A stretch of DNA of 64,000 bases, taken from the NCBI GenBank assembly GCA_965215855.1, contig CBDCER010000003.1:1116001-1180000 (forward strand). The letters are read 5' to 3'. Shown here in pieces: positions 54,762-62,625 of the stretch; position 1 is the first letter of the stretch; every line of letters starts with the position of its first letter. The DNA is from J027 sp965215855 (GTDB taxonomy: Bacteria > Chloroflexota > Anaerolineae > Aggregatilineales > J027). The position numbers were made by a program, and so were the translations under genes. Below the pieces are notes generated by a model. The model saw only the letters and a list, made by a program, of their open reading frames with translations, had not been told where the DNA came from and did no database searches.

Positions 54762-56096
54762 ATGAGCATTGACTATCGACAGCGGCTTCTCGAGCGCCTG
54801 AATGACCACAGTGCTATCATCGGGATTGTAGGTCTGGGTTATGTGGGGTTGCCGTTGGCAGTCGCCTTTGCCGAAAATGGCTATCGGGTGATTGGGGTAG
54901 ATGCTAATCCAGACAAAATTGAATTATTGAGGCAGGGCAAAAGCTACATCATTGATATGCCAGATGAGCAAATCGCGCCTTTAGTCCACAATGGGAGATT
55001 GCAGGCGAGGACAAATTATGAGGCCCTGCGAGAAGCTGACGCAATCAGCATCTGTGTACCCACTCCGTTACGAAAGACCAAAGATCCGGACCTGACATAT
55101 GTATTACAGGCGGCTGAGGGCGTTGAACGGATCGCTCACGCGGGCATGATGGTTAGCCTGGAAAGCACGACATATCCTGGCACGACCGAGGAAATTATCG
55201 TGCCACGTTTAATGGAGCAGGGATTGACTGTGGGTGAGGATGTGTTTGTAGTGTTTTCGCCAGAGCGCATTGATCCGGCTAACCCCGTTTACAACGTCCG
55301 GAACATTCCACGAGTGGTAGGGGGTGTAACAGAAGCCTGTCTGGAAGTGGGGGTGACATATTACGCGGTGACAATTGATGATATTGTGCCAGTGTCATCT
55401 ACTACTACGGCTGAAATGGCAAAATTATTAGAAAACACCTTCCGTGCCGTCAATATTGGGCTGGCAAATGAAGTGGCAATTATGTGTGACCGATTGGGAA
55501 TAGATGTGTGGGAAGTGATCCACGCCGCCGCCACTAAGCCGTTTGGATTTATGCCACATTATCCAGGGCCGGGATTGGGCGGACATTGTATCCCGCTTGA
55601 TCCACACTATTTAAGCTGGAAGTTGAAAACACTTAATTACAATGCACGGTTTATTGAACTGGCGAGTGAAATCAACACCAGTATGCCACTGTATGTCCTT
55701 GATAAAATCGCGGATGGGCTGAATGATCTAGCAAAATCTATCCGTAATTCGCGGATTGGTATTTTGGGTGTAGCGTATAAGAAAAATGTGGACGATGTGC
55801 GAGAAAGCCCAGCTCTGGACATCATTCAATTACTAAAGAATAAAGGCGCGGTTGTAGAATGGACGGATCCTCATGTTGAGAAAATCCGGCTGGACGGAGA
55901 AGATTCTTCGACGCGCGTAGCATTAACACCCGCGTGGTTACAATCATTAGATTGCGTTGCTATTATCACCGATCATGATGCGTTTGATTGGGAAATGATT
56001 GTGAGAAATAGCCGTCTGGTGATTGATACACGCAATGCCACTGCTGGCATTGTATCCGACACACCGATTGTGGGGCTGTCGGTACGAATCGGGTAG
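54762..56096 (+). CDS. Nucleotide-sugar dehydrogenase (UDP-N-acetyl-glucosamine/mannosamine 6-dehydrogenase type)
   Basis: 444 residues of the UDP-glucose/GDP-mannose dehydrogenase family. NAD motif GIVGLGYVGLPLA, SICVPTPLRK, and ESTTYPGTT are present; the catalytic Cys is in GPGLGGHCIPLDPHYLSW. GVAYKKNVDDVRESPALDII marks the C-terminal domain. The sequence most resembles WbpA/VipA-type UDP-GlcNAc 6-dehydrogenases, which oxidise the C6 alcohol to the uronate for surface polysaccharides. GGAAAGG lies upstream of the ATG. Confidence 0.93.
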   Translation: MSIDYRQRLLERLNDHSAIIGIVGLGYVGLPLAVAFAENGYRVIGVDANPDKIELLRQGKSYIIDMPDEQIAPLVHNGRLQARTNYEALREADAISICVPTPLRKTKDPDLTYVLQAAEGVERIAHAGMMVSLESTTYPGTTEEIIVPRLMEQGLTVGEDVFVVFSPERIDPANPVYNVRNIPRVVGGVTEACLEVGVTYYAVTIDDIVPVSSTTTAEMAKLLENTFRAVNIGLANEVAIMCDRLGIDVWEVIHAAATKPFGFMPHYPGPGLGGHCIPLDPHYLSWKLKTLNYNARFIELASEINTSMPLYVLDKIADGLNDLAKSIRNSRIGILGVAYKKNVDDVRESPALDIIQLLKNKGAVVEWTDPHVEKIRLDGEDSSTRVALTPAWLQSLDCVAIITDHDAFDWEMIVRNSRLVIDTRNATAGIVSDTPIVGLSVRIG

Positions 56097-56135
56097 CCCG
56101 GATAATCTGAATTATTGCACAATAAAAGCTAAAGG

Positions 56136-56157
56136 GGCCGACGAGATGGTGTCGGCC
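56136..56157. terminator. Terminator hairpin between convergent genes
   Basis: GGCCGAC pairs with GTCGGCC around an eight-base loop, 39 bases after the dehydrogenase stop and 19 bases before the stop of the convergent uracil-DNA glycosylase gene. It is flanked by AAAG and CTCATTAG, so T runs are weak. Confidence 0.6.
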
Positions 56158-56176
56158 TCATTAGTATTTTGCGGGT

Positions 56177-56809
56177 TTAGAACAGTGACAACTGTTCGGG
56201 CGGGGGGGGAGGTGGTGGCTCATCAGGGGGCGGTTCCTCATCTACCATACCCTCAAATTCGTCCAGAAGTTGCTTCATCCTGCGAAAATCGTCTTCCATC
56301 ACGGGACGCAGGGATGGGCTGCGAAGAATGGCCGCAGGGTGAAAGAGCGGGTAATAGATGCGTCCGCGATATTTCTTCGGTTTGCCGTGGATCCGCGATA
56401 TTTTTTCTCCAGGGAAGAAGCGTTCCATACTATAGCGGCCCAGCGTGGCGATAATCTTGGGCTGAATGACGGCAAGGTTACGATCCAGAAAGTGCTGACA
56501 GGCTTCAATCTCAGCACGAAGCGGGTCGCGGTTTTGGGGTGGACGACAGCGGACAATATTGGTAATGAAAACATCGTCGCGGGTCATACCGATCAATCTC
56601 AATAACTCTTCGAGATAGCGCCCAGAAGCTCCAACAAACGGCAGTCCTTGTTTGTCTTCATAAAATCCGGGAGCTTCGCCAATGAACATGAGATCAGCGT
56701 CAGGGCGTCCGGCTCCTGGCACGGCCTGGGTTCGCTCGCGATGGAGGTTGCAAGCTGTACAAGCGTGGATTTCTTGTGCGATAGCGGACAGTGATTCTTC
56801 GGCACTCAT
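56177..56809 (-). CDS. Family 4 uracil-DNA glycosylase with C-terminal sliding-clamp motif
   Basis: 210 residues. Cysteines in CTACNLH and in the IVRCRPP and ACQHFL segments fit the 4Fe-4S ligands of family 4. The active site GEAPGFYEDKQGLPFVG and HPAAIL are conserved. It removes uracil from DNA at the start of base-excision repair. A proline-rich tail (PPPDEPPPPPPP) ends in QLSLF, matching the bacterial beta-clamp binding consensus QLxLF. The ATG at 56809 fits the family length plus tail. Confidence 0.94.
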   Translation of the reverse strand: MSAEESLSAIAQEIHACTACNLHRERTQAVPGAGRPDADLMFIGEAPGFYEDKQGLPFVGASGRYLEELLRLIGMTRDDVFITNIVRCRPPQNRDPLRAEIEACQHFLDRNLAVIQPKIIATLGRYSMERFFPGEKISRIHGKPKKYRGRIYYPLFHPAAILRSPSLRPVMEDDFRRMKQLLDEFEGMVDEEPPPDEPPPPPPPEQLSLF

Positions 56810-57008
56810 AATAGCAAATTACTCCTTATCGAAACATCGCCGAATGCCCCTTACTCTAGCGGAGGGGATTAGGCAACACACTCATAACAATGGGACACTA
56901 AACGGCAGAAGCTGAAAAAACTTAATGTTTGCCCAATGTGGCTCTTTAAATTGCTGTTTGCAGCCGTGTAAGCCTGTAGAAGCCCCTGAATTCATTCATG
57001 AGGAGCCG

Positions 57009-57653
57009 TCACTCCTTTTGATCTACAGGTGAATGTACCGCCCGTTCCATTTGTATGCCAGTAAACTGATCCTGAAAAGGCACTTTATTATAAAGTGCAA
57101 TCAAACTGGCCCGTAGAAACGAGCGATAGCGGGCATCAAGTGGTTTGGCGACCATGTAATAAGCATCTTCGTGATTATCACGATAATAGTTACTCAATAT
57201 TCTGGTCTTTGTGAACCCATATTTTCGATAGAGATTTTGGGCAACCGTGTTACTGGCGCGTACCTCCAGCACAACATGGTCAGCTTCCAGGACAATGCCA
57301 CGAACAATCATCCCCAACAACATCAACTCACCGAGTGAATACCCTCGATAATCCGGATGTGAGGCAATGGTACTGATGTGTGCCTCACGACGGCGCACCC
57401 ACATACCGCCATAAGCAACCAAAGTATGCGCGGGAGGCGGCGTCTTGCGGATAATTTGCAGGCGGCTCAAAAAACCCGAATTAGCGGGAGGGGCAGGCTG
57501 CCCTGGTAATTCAATGACGCCCAACGCAGCGTTGGCATTATGCTTGATTTCATAGTTATAGGTCAATGGCGACCAAGGCATCGAAAATGAGCGATGGTCG
57601 ATACGCACAACTTGATCAACATCCGTCACTTTCATGGGGCGCAAAATGTACAA
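57009..57653 (-). CDS. rimI: RimI-like GNAT acetyltransferase
   Basis: 214 residues starting at TTG 57653, with GGGAAGG six bases upstream. The N-terminal YILRPMKVTDVDQVVRIDHRSFSMPWS, acetyl-CoA motif (ASHPDYRGYSLGELML), and EVRASNTVAQNLYRKYGFTKTRILSNYY are characteristic of RimI-type enzymes that acetylate ribosomal protein S18 N-termini. It lies 18 bp after tsaB, completing the common tsaE-tsaB-rimI order. It has an insertion and a C-terminal extension compared with E. coli RimI (148 residues), so activity on S18 is inferred. Confidence 0.85.
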   Translation of the reverse strand: MYILRPMKVTDVDQVVRIDHRSFSMPWSPLTYNYEIKHNANAALGVIELPGQPAPPANSGFLSRLQIIRKTPPPAHTLVAYGGMWVRRREAHISTIASHPDYRGYSLGELMLLGMIVRGIVLEADHVVLEVRASNTVAQNLYRKYGFTKTRILSNYYRDNHEDAYYMVAKPLDARYRSFLRASLIALYNKVPFQDQFTGIQMERAVHSPVDQKE

Positions 57654-57671
57654 ATAGAGCCTTCCCGAAAT

Positions 57672-58321
57672 TTATGTCATATAGATCGGCATAACCGTAG
57701 CCGAATTGCCCACGTCACCAGCAACTAGTTGTGCGAGGGCCAATTGTGCCAGTATGCTCGCTCGCCTCAGTCGAAATCCCAATGGAGTAATGTGGATTAG
57801 GTATCGGCTGGCAGCGATGATTTGCTGACCATCAGGTGTGATTTCTCCGTTGATGAGAACTGGTCCCGTCAAAGCCACATCAGTTTTTCCCAGGTTGTCA
57901 ATTGGGGAGCAGCAATCGAAATCCATTGATCTTGTTGCCACTCATAGGTTGCACTGATGATACGACGACGCCCAGCTTGAATAACAGCTATCAAGGTATC
58001 ATGCAAAGGAGGTGTACCAGCCGCAACACTATCCAGGGTAGAAACAGGAATCAGTGGGATATCGAGAGCCAATGCCAGCCCTTTGGCAGCTGCCATGCCA
58101 ATTCGCACGCCAGTGAAGGATCCTGGCCCCTGAGCAACGGCAATCGCATTTAATTGATGCGATTGTATATGGTTCTGAGTCAGGATGTCAGCAATCGCTG
58201 GCGCGAGTTCAAGATTATGTTGGTTAGGCGTCAGCCAGGTGTGTTCAGCTAAAACATACTGTTCATCGATCAGTGCCAGACTCAAGAGACGAGTGGCAGT
58301 ATCTATTGCCAACAACATCAT
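57672..58321 (-). pseudogene. tsaB: tRNA threonylcarbamoyladenosine protein TsaB, frameshifted
   Basis: The N-terminal frame (MMLLAIDTATRLLSLAL, LAPAIADIL, GPGSFTGVRIGMAAAKGLAL) is clearly TsaB, the scaffold partner of TsaD in t6A37 tRNA modification. It ends early at 57869 after TTWEKL. The remaining C-terminus continues in another frame (DVALTGPVLINGEITPDG... to 57672). The switch lies at a run of five A on the minus strand (57884-57888); one extra A would restore EKTDVALTGP. Because TsaB is usually essential, a homopolymer error in the sequence is as likely as a real mutation. The start ATG overlaps the tsaE stop by 4 bp. Confidence 0.85.
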
Positions 58322-58815
58322 AACATCAAATCCTTCTGGAAAGCCTGTACCAAAGCGCAATGGTGTTCACCGTAGCTGGTCAGAACCAGGTAGCGGCGAT
58401 TCGCGTCCTGGAGACCATGCTGGATATCGATCCAAAGATGTTCGGTGGGCAAAAACTCTCGGATGCGTTCCGGCCATTCAATGATCACTGCGCCGTGACT
58501 ATCCAAGATGTCATCCAATCCAATCGACCATACGGCTTCAGGTGATTCGAGGCGATAAGCATCAATATGGTAAAGTCTCTGGGTATCACGCTGGCGACGA
58601 TAGATATTGACCAAAACATAAGTGGGGCTGGTGATGCGGTCATCACTCTGCCAGCCCTGCCCAAGGCCACGCACCAGTGTAGTCTTGCCAGCCCCTAATG
58701 AGCCAGATAGGCAAATAACATGCCCGGCACTCAACAGACTACCCAGATGAACCCCCAGGTAGACCGTATATTCGACATTAGGGCTGTTGATTGACAAGGT
58801 AGTGGAATCTGACAA
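58318..58815 (-). CDS. tsaE: tRNA threonylcarbamoyladenosine biosynthesis ATPase TsaE
   Basis: 165 residues. Walker A GSLGAGKTTLVRGLGQG, ITSPTYVLVN, and YHIDAYRL (the acidic segment) with VIIEWPERI are diagnostic for TsaE, the ATPase that resets the TsaB-TsaD complex during t6A37 formation. The gene is the first of the tsaE-tsaB-rimI operon; its stop overlaps the tsaB start (ATGA). Confidence 0.94.
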   Translation of the reverse strand: MSDSTTLSINSPNVEYTVYLGVHLGSLLSAGHVICLSGSLGAGKTTLVRGLGQGWQSDDRITSPTYVLVNIYRRQRDTQRLYHIDAYRLESPEAVWSIGLDDILDSHGAVIIEWPERIREFLPTEHLWIDIQHGLQDANRRYLVLTSYGEHHCALVQAFQKDLML

Positions 58816-59118
58816 TGTATGAAAACTCCTAACAGCAAGAAATCAAGGTGATTATAGCAGTCCAAGCAGCGTCATAAAAGTGAACCACAGGGTGATTCGA
58901 GCAGTATTCTTTATTGATTGTAATAGCGCGTTGATTTCGGCTGTAAGCATGTTAATTTTTGCCTCGTGATATTTCCGCTCTCAATTTATAATAGAGAATG
59001 GTAGACTAAACTCAGCCGGAAGCGATAACCTTCTGTCGAGTAACATTTGCAAACTCATGCAAGTTCGCTTAAAATTTCAGCTCCAAAAAAGGTTATTGGA
59101 AGAACGCCTGGAAGGAGA
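58816..59118. other. Divergent promoter region between tsaE and the peptide ABC transporter
   Basis: No gene is visible in these 303 bp. An AT-rich segment contains TATAAT at 58987-58992 pointing toward the transporter genes, but no matching -35 at normal spacing. No RNA gene or riboswitch was recognised. Confidence 0.45.
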
Positions 59119-60135
59119 ATGACTCTTTTGAATGTCTTACTGGAAGTTGATGATCTACAAGTAAAATTTCAGGGGGAATTGGGAAGTGTTTATGCGGTGA
59201 ATGGGGTTTCCTATCGCCTGCATGAAGGTGAAACGCTGGGGGTTGTGGGTGAAAGTGGTTGTGGCAAGAGCGTTCATGCGCTGTCGATGATGGGGTTGTT
59301 GCCAGTGCCTCCCGCAAATATTCAAGGCGAAGTCCATTTTCGCGGGCGCGATTTGCTGAAACTCTCCCGTGACGATATGCGGCTGGTACGCGGCGCTGAG
59401 TTGGCAATGGTCTTCCAAGACCCCATGACCTCACTTAATCCGGTGTTGACCATTGGCCGCCAGATCACTGAAGCATTGAAATTACACCTGGGCATGGATT
59501 TGGAACAAGCCCGCCACCGCGCTGCGGAGTTGCTATCGATGGTAGGTATCCCGATGGCAGACCGTCGTTTGGACGACTATCCCCACCAATTTTCAGGTGG
59601 AATGCGGCAGCGTGCCATGATCGCGATGGCTTTGTCGTGTAACCCGCAACTGCTGATCGCCGACGAACCAACCACCGCGCTGGATGTAACCATCCAAGCT
59701 CAAATTCTTGATCTGGTACGTCGTCTGCGTGATAAGATTGGTATGGCAATTATCTGGATTACGCACGACCTGGGTGTTGTGGCTGGACTGGCCGATACAT
59801 TACAGGTGATGTATGCGGGATTTATTGTGGAACGTGGACCAGTCCATGAAGTTTTCCATGACGTGCGTCATCCCTATACAATGGGGTTGCTTGGTTCTCT
59901 ACCACGTTTGGATAAAAAACATCAACGATTATCTTCGATCTTTGGATCGCCGCCCGACCTACGTACCGAGCCAGCGGGCTGTCCTTTCGCACCGCGCTGT
60001 CCTTTTGTGATCGACAAATGTCATAACCAGCATCCCCAACTTGCGCCCGTTGTAGAAGGACATCCTGAGCATACGACAGCGTGTTGGGTGGATGTGCGTG
60101 TCGCCGAAAAAACCCGGCCAGAAATGGTCGTCTAA
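59119..60135 (+). CDS. Oligopeptide/dipeptide ABC transporter ATP-binding protein (OppD/DppD-like)
   Basis: About 338 residues. Walker A GESGCGKSVHALS, Q-loop FQDPMTSLNPV, signature QFSGGMRQRAMIAMAL, Walker B LLIADEPTTALD and switch HDLG are all intact. The C-terminal extension with cysteines (AGCPFAPRCPF and DKCHNQHP) is the oligo_HPY region of peptide transporters, likely a 4Fe-4S site. ATG 59119 is very close to AAGGAG; TTG 59128 would have better spacing. It forms an operon with the next two genes. Confidence 0.95.
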   Translation: MTLLNVLLEVDDLQVKFQGELGSVYAVNGVSYRLHEGETLGVVGESGCGKSVHALSMMGLLPVPPANIQGEVHFRGRDLLKLSRDDMRLVRGAELAMVFQDPMTSLNPVLTIGRQITEALKLHLGMDLEQARHRAAELLSMVGIPMADRRLDDYPHQFSGGMRQRAMIAMALSCNPQLLIADEPTTALDVTIQAQILDLVRRLRDKIGMAIIWITHDLGVVAGLADTLQVMYAGFIVERGPVHEVFHDVRHPYTMGLLGSLPRLDKKHQRLSSIFGSPPDLRTEPAGCPFAPRCPFVIDKCHNQHPQLAPVVEGHPEHTTACWVDVRVAEKTRPEMVV

Positions 60136-60204
60136 TCCTGAGAAATTGCCGAAAGGAGGGTGCGCGGAGGATGTGGTTCAGCATCCCTTTAGCGTCATAA
60201 ATTT

Positions 60205-61227
60205 ATGTCAATGGTAGGAATTCAAGAACAAAGCGTTAGTAAACGCACAGATAGAGACGTTTTTATCTCAGTACGCGGCTTGAAAAAACATTTTCCGATT
60301 AAGACTGGGTTTCTTTTTAATCGGGAAGCGATTGCGGTAAAAGCCGTCGATGGGCTGGATTTTGATATTCTTAAAGGTGAAACACTTGGTCTAGTGGGTG
60401 AAAGTGGTTGTGGAAAATCGACCACAGGCCGCACAATTTTGCAACTGCACCGAGCTACCGAGGGATCAATCAAATTCCAGGGCGACGAACTGACAACTAT
60501 GAAGGGTCGTCCTCTACGCGAAATACGCCGTGAAATGCAAATCATTTTTCAAGACCCATATGCGTCGTTAAATCCTCGCATGACGATTCAACGTATCGTT
60601 TCTGAACCGCTGCTGGTTCATAAGATCGGCAGTGAAAGCGACCGCCGCAAGCGCGTGGCCGAATTGTTGGAGCGAGTGGGACTGAATCCATATTTTGCAG
60701 ATCGTTATCCGCACGAATTTTCGGGAGGCCAGCGGCAACGCATCGGAATTGCACGTGCATTGGCCCTGGAGCCATCGTTTATCGTGTGTGATGAGCCAAT
60801 CTCGGCGCTGGACGTGTCGATTCAAGCCCAGGTTGTGAATCTGCTGCAAGAGCTTCAAGACGAGATGAACTTGACGTATTTATTCATTGCACACGATTTG
60901 AGTATGGTGCGGCACATCTGTGATCGTGTGGCTGTGATGTATCTAGGCAAAATCGTGGAACTGGCCGAAAGTGAAGAGCTATACACCAATCCACTCCATC
61001 CCTATACCCAGGCGTTGTTGTCGGCTGTACCCGTGCCCGATCCATCCGTTGAGGACAATCGCCAGCGTATTATCTTGAAAGGCGACCTACCCAGTCCGGC
61101 CAATCCTCCACCAGGCTGTAACTTCAATACACGGTGCCCGGTAGCAGTGGATGTCTGTCATCAGCTTGATCCTGAACTCATTGAAGTTCAACCAGGCCAT
61201 TGGGTTGCTTGCCATCGGGTGACATAA
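60205..61227 (+). CDS. Oligopeptide/dipeptide ABC transporter ATP-binding protein (OppF/DppF-like)
   Basis: 340 residues. Motifs: GESGCGKSTTGRTILQL, FQDPYASLNPRMTI, EFSGGQRQRIGIARAL, FIVCDEPISALDVSIQ, and HDLSMVRHICDRV. The N-terminal RGLKKHFPIKTG and the C-terminal oligo_HPY segment with Cys (PGCNFNTRCPVAVDVCH) identify the OppF type. It pairs with the OppD-like ATPase 69 bp upstream to energise peptide uptake. A weak inverted repeat (GGATG/CATCC) lies in the gap between them. No strong ribosome binding site precedes the ATG. Confidence 0.95.
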   Translation: MSMVGIQEQSVSKRTDRDVFISVRGLKKHFPIKTGFLFNREAIAVKAVDGLDFDILKGETLGLVGESGCGKSTTGRTILQLHRATEGSIKFQGDELTTMKGRPLREIRREMQIIFQDPYASLNPRMTIQRIVSEPLLVHKIGSESDRRKRVAELLERVGLNPYFADRYPHEFSGGQRQRIGIARALALEPSFIVCDEPISALDVSIQAQVVNLLQELQDEMNLTYLFIAHDLSMVRHICDRVAVMYLGKIVELAESEELYTNPLHPYTQALLSAVPVPDPSVEDNRQRIILKGDLPSPANPPPGCNFNTRCPVAVDVCHQLDPELIEVQPGHWVACHRVT

Positions 61228-61369
61228 GGGCAAAAATTAGCTTAAATAAATCGGGCTTTGGGGAACATATCCCACTTGCCTGATTGTGCCGTCTTGAACC
61301 AGCGAACCTGATTGCGAGTAAGGAAGATTAAAGGCGTTGAGGACGGCACATTTGTGAGGAGTTAGATCT

Positions 61370-62533
61370 ATGGCAGAAGAAAACAAGGCAAAACCTGTAA
61401 CACTTTTAGACGACAAGTCTATTTCTGAGAAAAAGACGACCCCACTAGGGGATGCCATCCGCCAGTTTCGCCACAATAAAGCTTCTGTGGTGGCACTGGT
61501 TATCATCGTTCTTTTCATACTCATGGCACTGACCGCTAATCTGTGGACAAGAATCGGGGTTTTGGACCATCCACGCGGGTTTAAAGCAACCCACACTATT
61601 GCCCCACAAGGATGGGATAATACTGGCGTTGATGCCTGGCCGGACCCTGGTCATTGTGCGCGTGATAATTTGGCACGACCGGAATCATGGTGCGATTTAT
61701 TGGACGAAAAGGAACGGTTACGATTCCCCGAATGTGGGTTAGACCCCTTGACGCCTGAAGACCTTTCAGCGCCACAATGGTGTTATTTGTTGGGAGGCGA
61801 CGAGCGGGGCAAAGACTGGCTGACACAAACCGTTTATGGTTCGCAAGTATCATTGGCTGTAGCAGTTACGGGGTCAACAGTAAGTCTCATTATTGGGGTG
61901 GTCTATGGCGTGATCTCCGGTTTCTATGGAGGTCGGCTGGATAACGTCATGATGCGTTTTGTCGATTTCTTGTATGGCGTGCCAGGGCTAGTGCTGATTA
62001 TCTTGATGCAAGTATTCTTCCGTGAAGTATCACGGGAGTATGGTGATGCAGCAGGTATAGCCGGGTTTGTTGTCGAGTTAGACAGAAGCATGGGCGGGCT
62101 TTTCTTCCTGTTTATTGCCATTGGCCTGCTAAGTTGGATTGGTATGGCGCGTTTGGCACGTGGACAGGTGCTTTCCTATCGAGAGAAGGAATTTGTGGAG
62201 GCCGCTCGTGCTGTCGGAGCCAGTGACCGTCGTATCATTTTCGTCCACTTGTTGCCAAATGTGATTGGCCCATTGCTAGTGGCCGAAACGCTGGCAATCC
62301 CAGGGTATATTTTTGTCGAGGCATTCTTGAGCTTCATTGGTCTGGGTGTCCAACCCGGTGTGCCTAGTTGGGGTGAAATGATTAGCCGCGTGCGCCAACA
62401 GGGCGGGTTCGCTTCTAACCGCCATATTATCTTTGTGCCCAGCGTGGCACTGGTAATTTTGACATTGGCGTTCAATTTCTTTGGCGATGGTCTGCGAGAT
62501 GCGCTGGACCCCCGCCTGCGCGGCAAAGTTTAG
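61370..62533 (+). CDS. Oligopeptide ABC transporter permease (OppC/DppC-like) with Cys-containing loop insertion
   Basis: 387 residues. A cytoplasmic N-terminus is followed by TM1 (VVALVIIVLFILMALTANLW), then a periplasmic loop of about 100 residues with four cysteines (GHCARD, SWCDLL, PECGLD, PQWCYL) before GGDERGKDWLTQTVYG, which corresponds to GTDxxGRD of OppC. The remaining helices and the EAA loop (EFVEAARAVGASDRRIIFVHLLPN) are typical. The usual loop is much shorter, so the insertion is notable. No OppB permease is in the window, unless encoded elsewhere. TGAGGAG lies before the ATG. Confidence 0.92.
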   Translation: MAEENKAKPVTLLDDKSISEKKTTPLGDAIRQFRHNKASVVALVIIVLFILMALTANLWTRIGVLDHPRGFKATHTIAPQGWDNTGVDAWPDPGHCARDNLARPESWCDLLDEKERLRFPECGLDPLTPEDLSAPQWCYLLGGDERGKDWLTQTVYGSQVSLAVAVTGSTVSLIIGVVYGVISGFYGGRLDNVMMRFVDFLYGVPGLVLIILMQVFFREVSREYGDAAGIAGFVVELDRSMGGLFFLFIAIGLLSWIGMARLARGQVLSYREKEFVEAARAVGASDRRIIFVHLLPNVIGPLLVAETLAIPGYIFVEAFLSFIGLGVQPGVPSWGEMISRVRQQGGFASNRHIIFVPSVALVILTLAFNFFGDGLRDALDPRLRGKV

Positions 62534-62625
62534 CAGATAAAGATCAAATGATACCGGGTCTGTCGTTAGCGACACTTAAGCACAGACCCGTTCCCTGAAA
62601 TTCTTTGATGTAGGAGAATGCTTAC

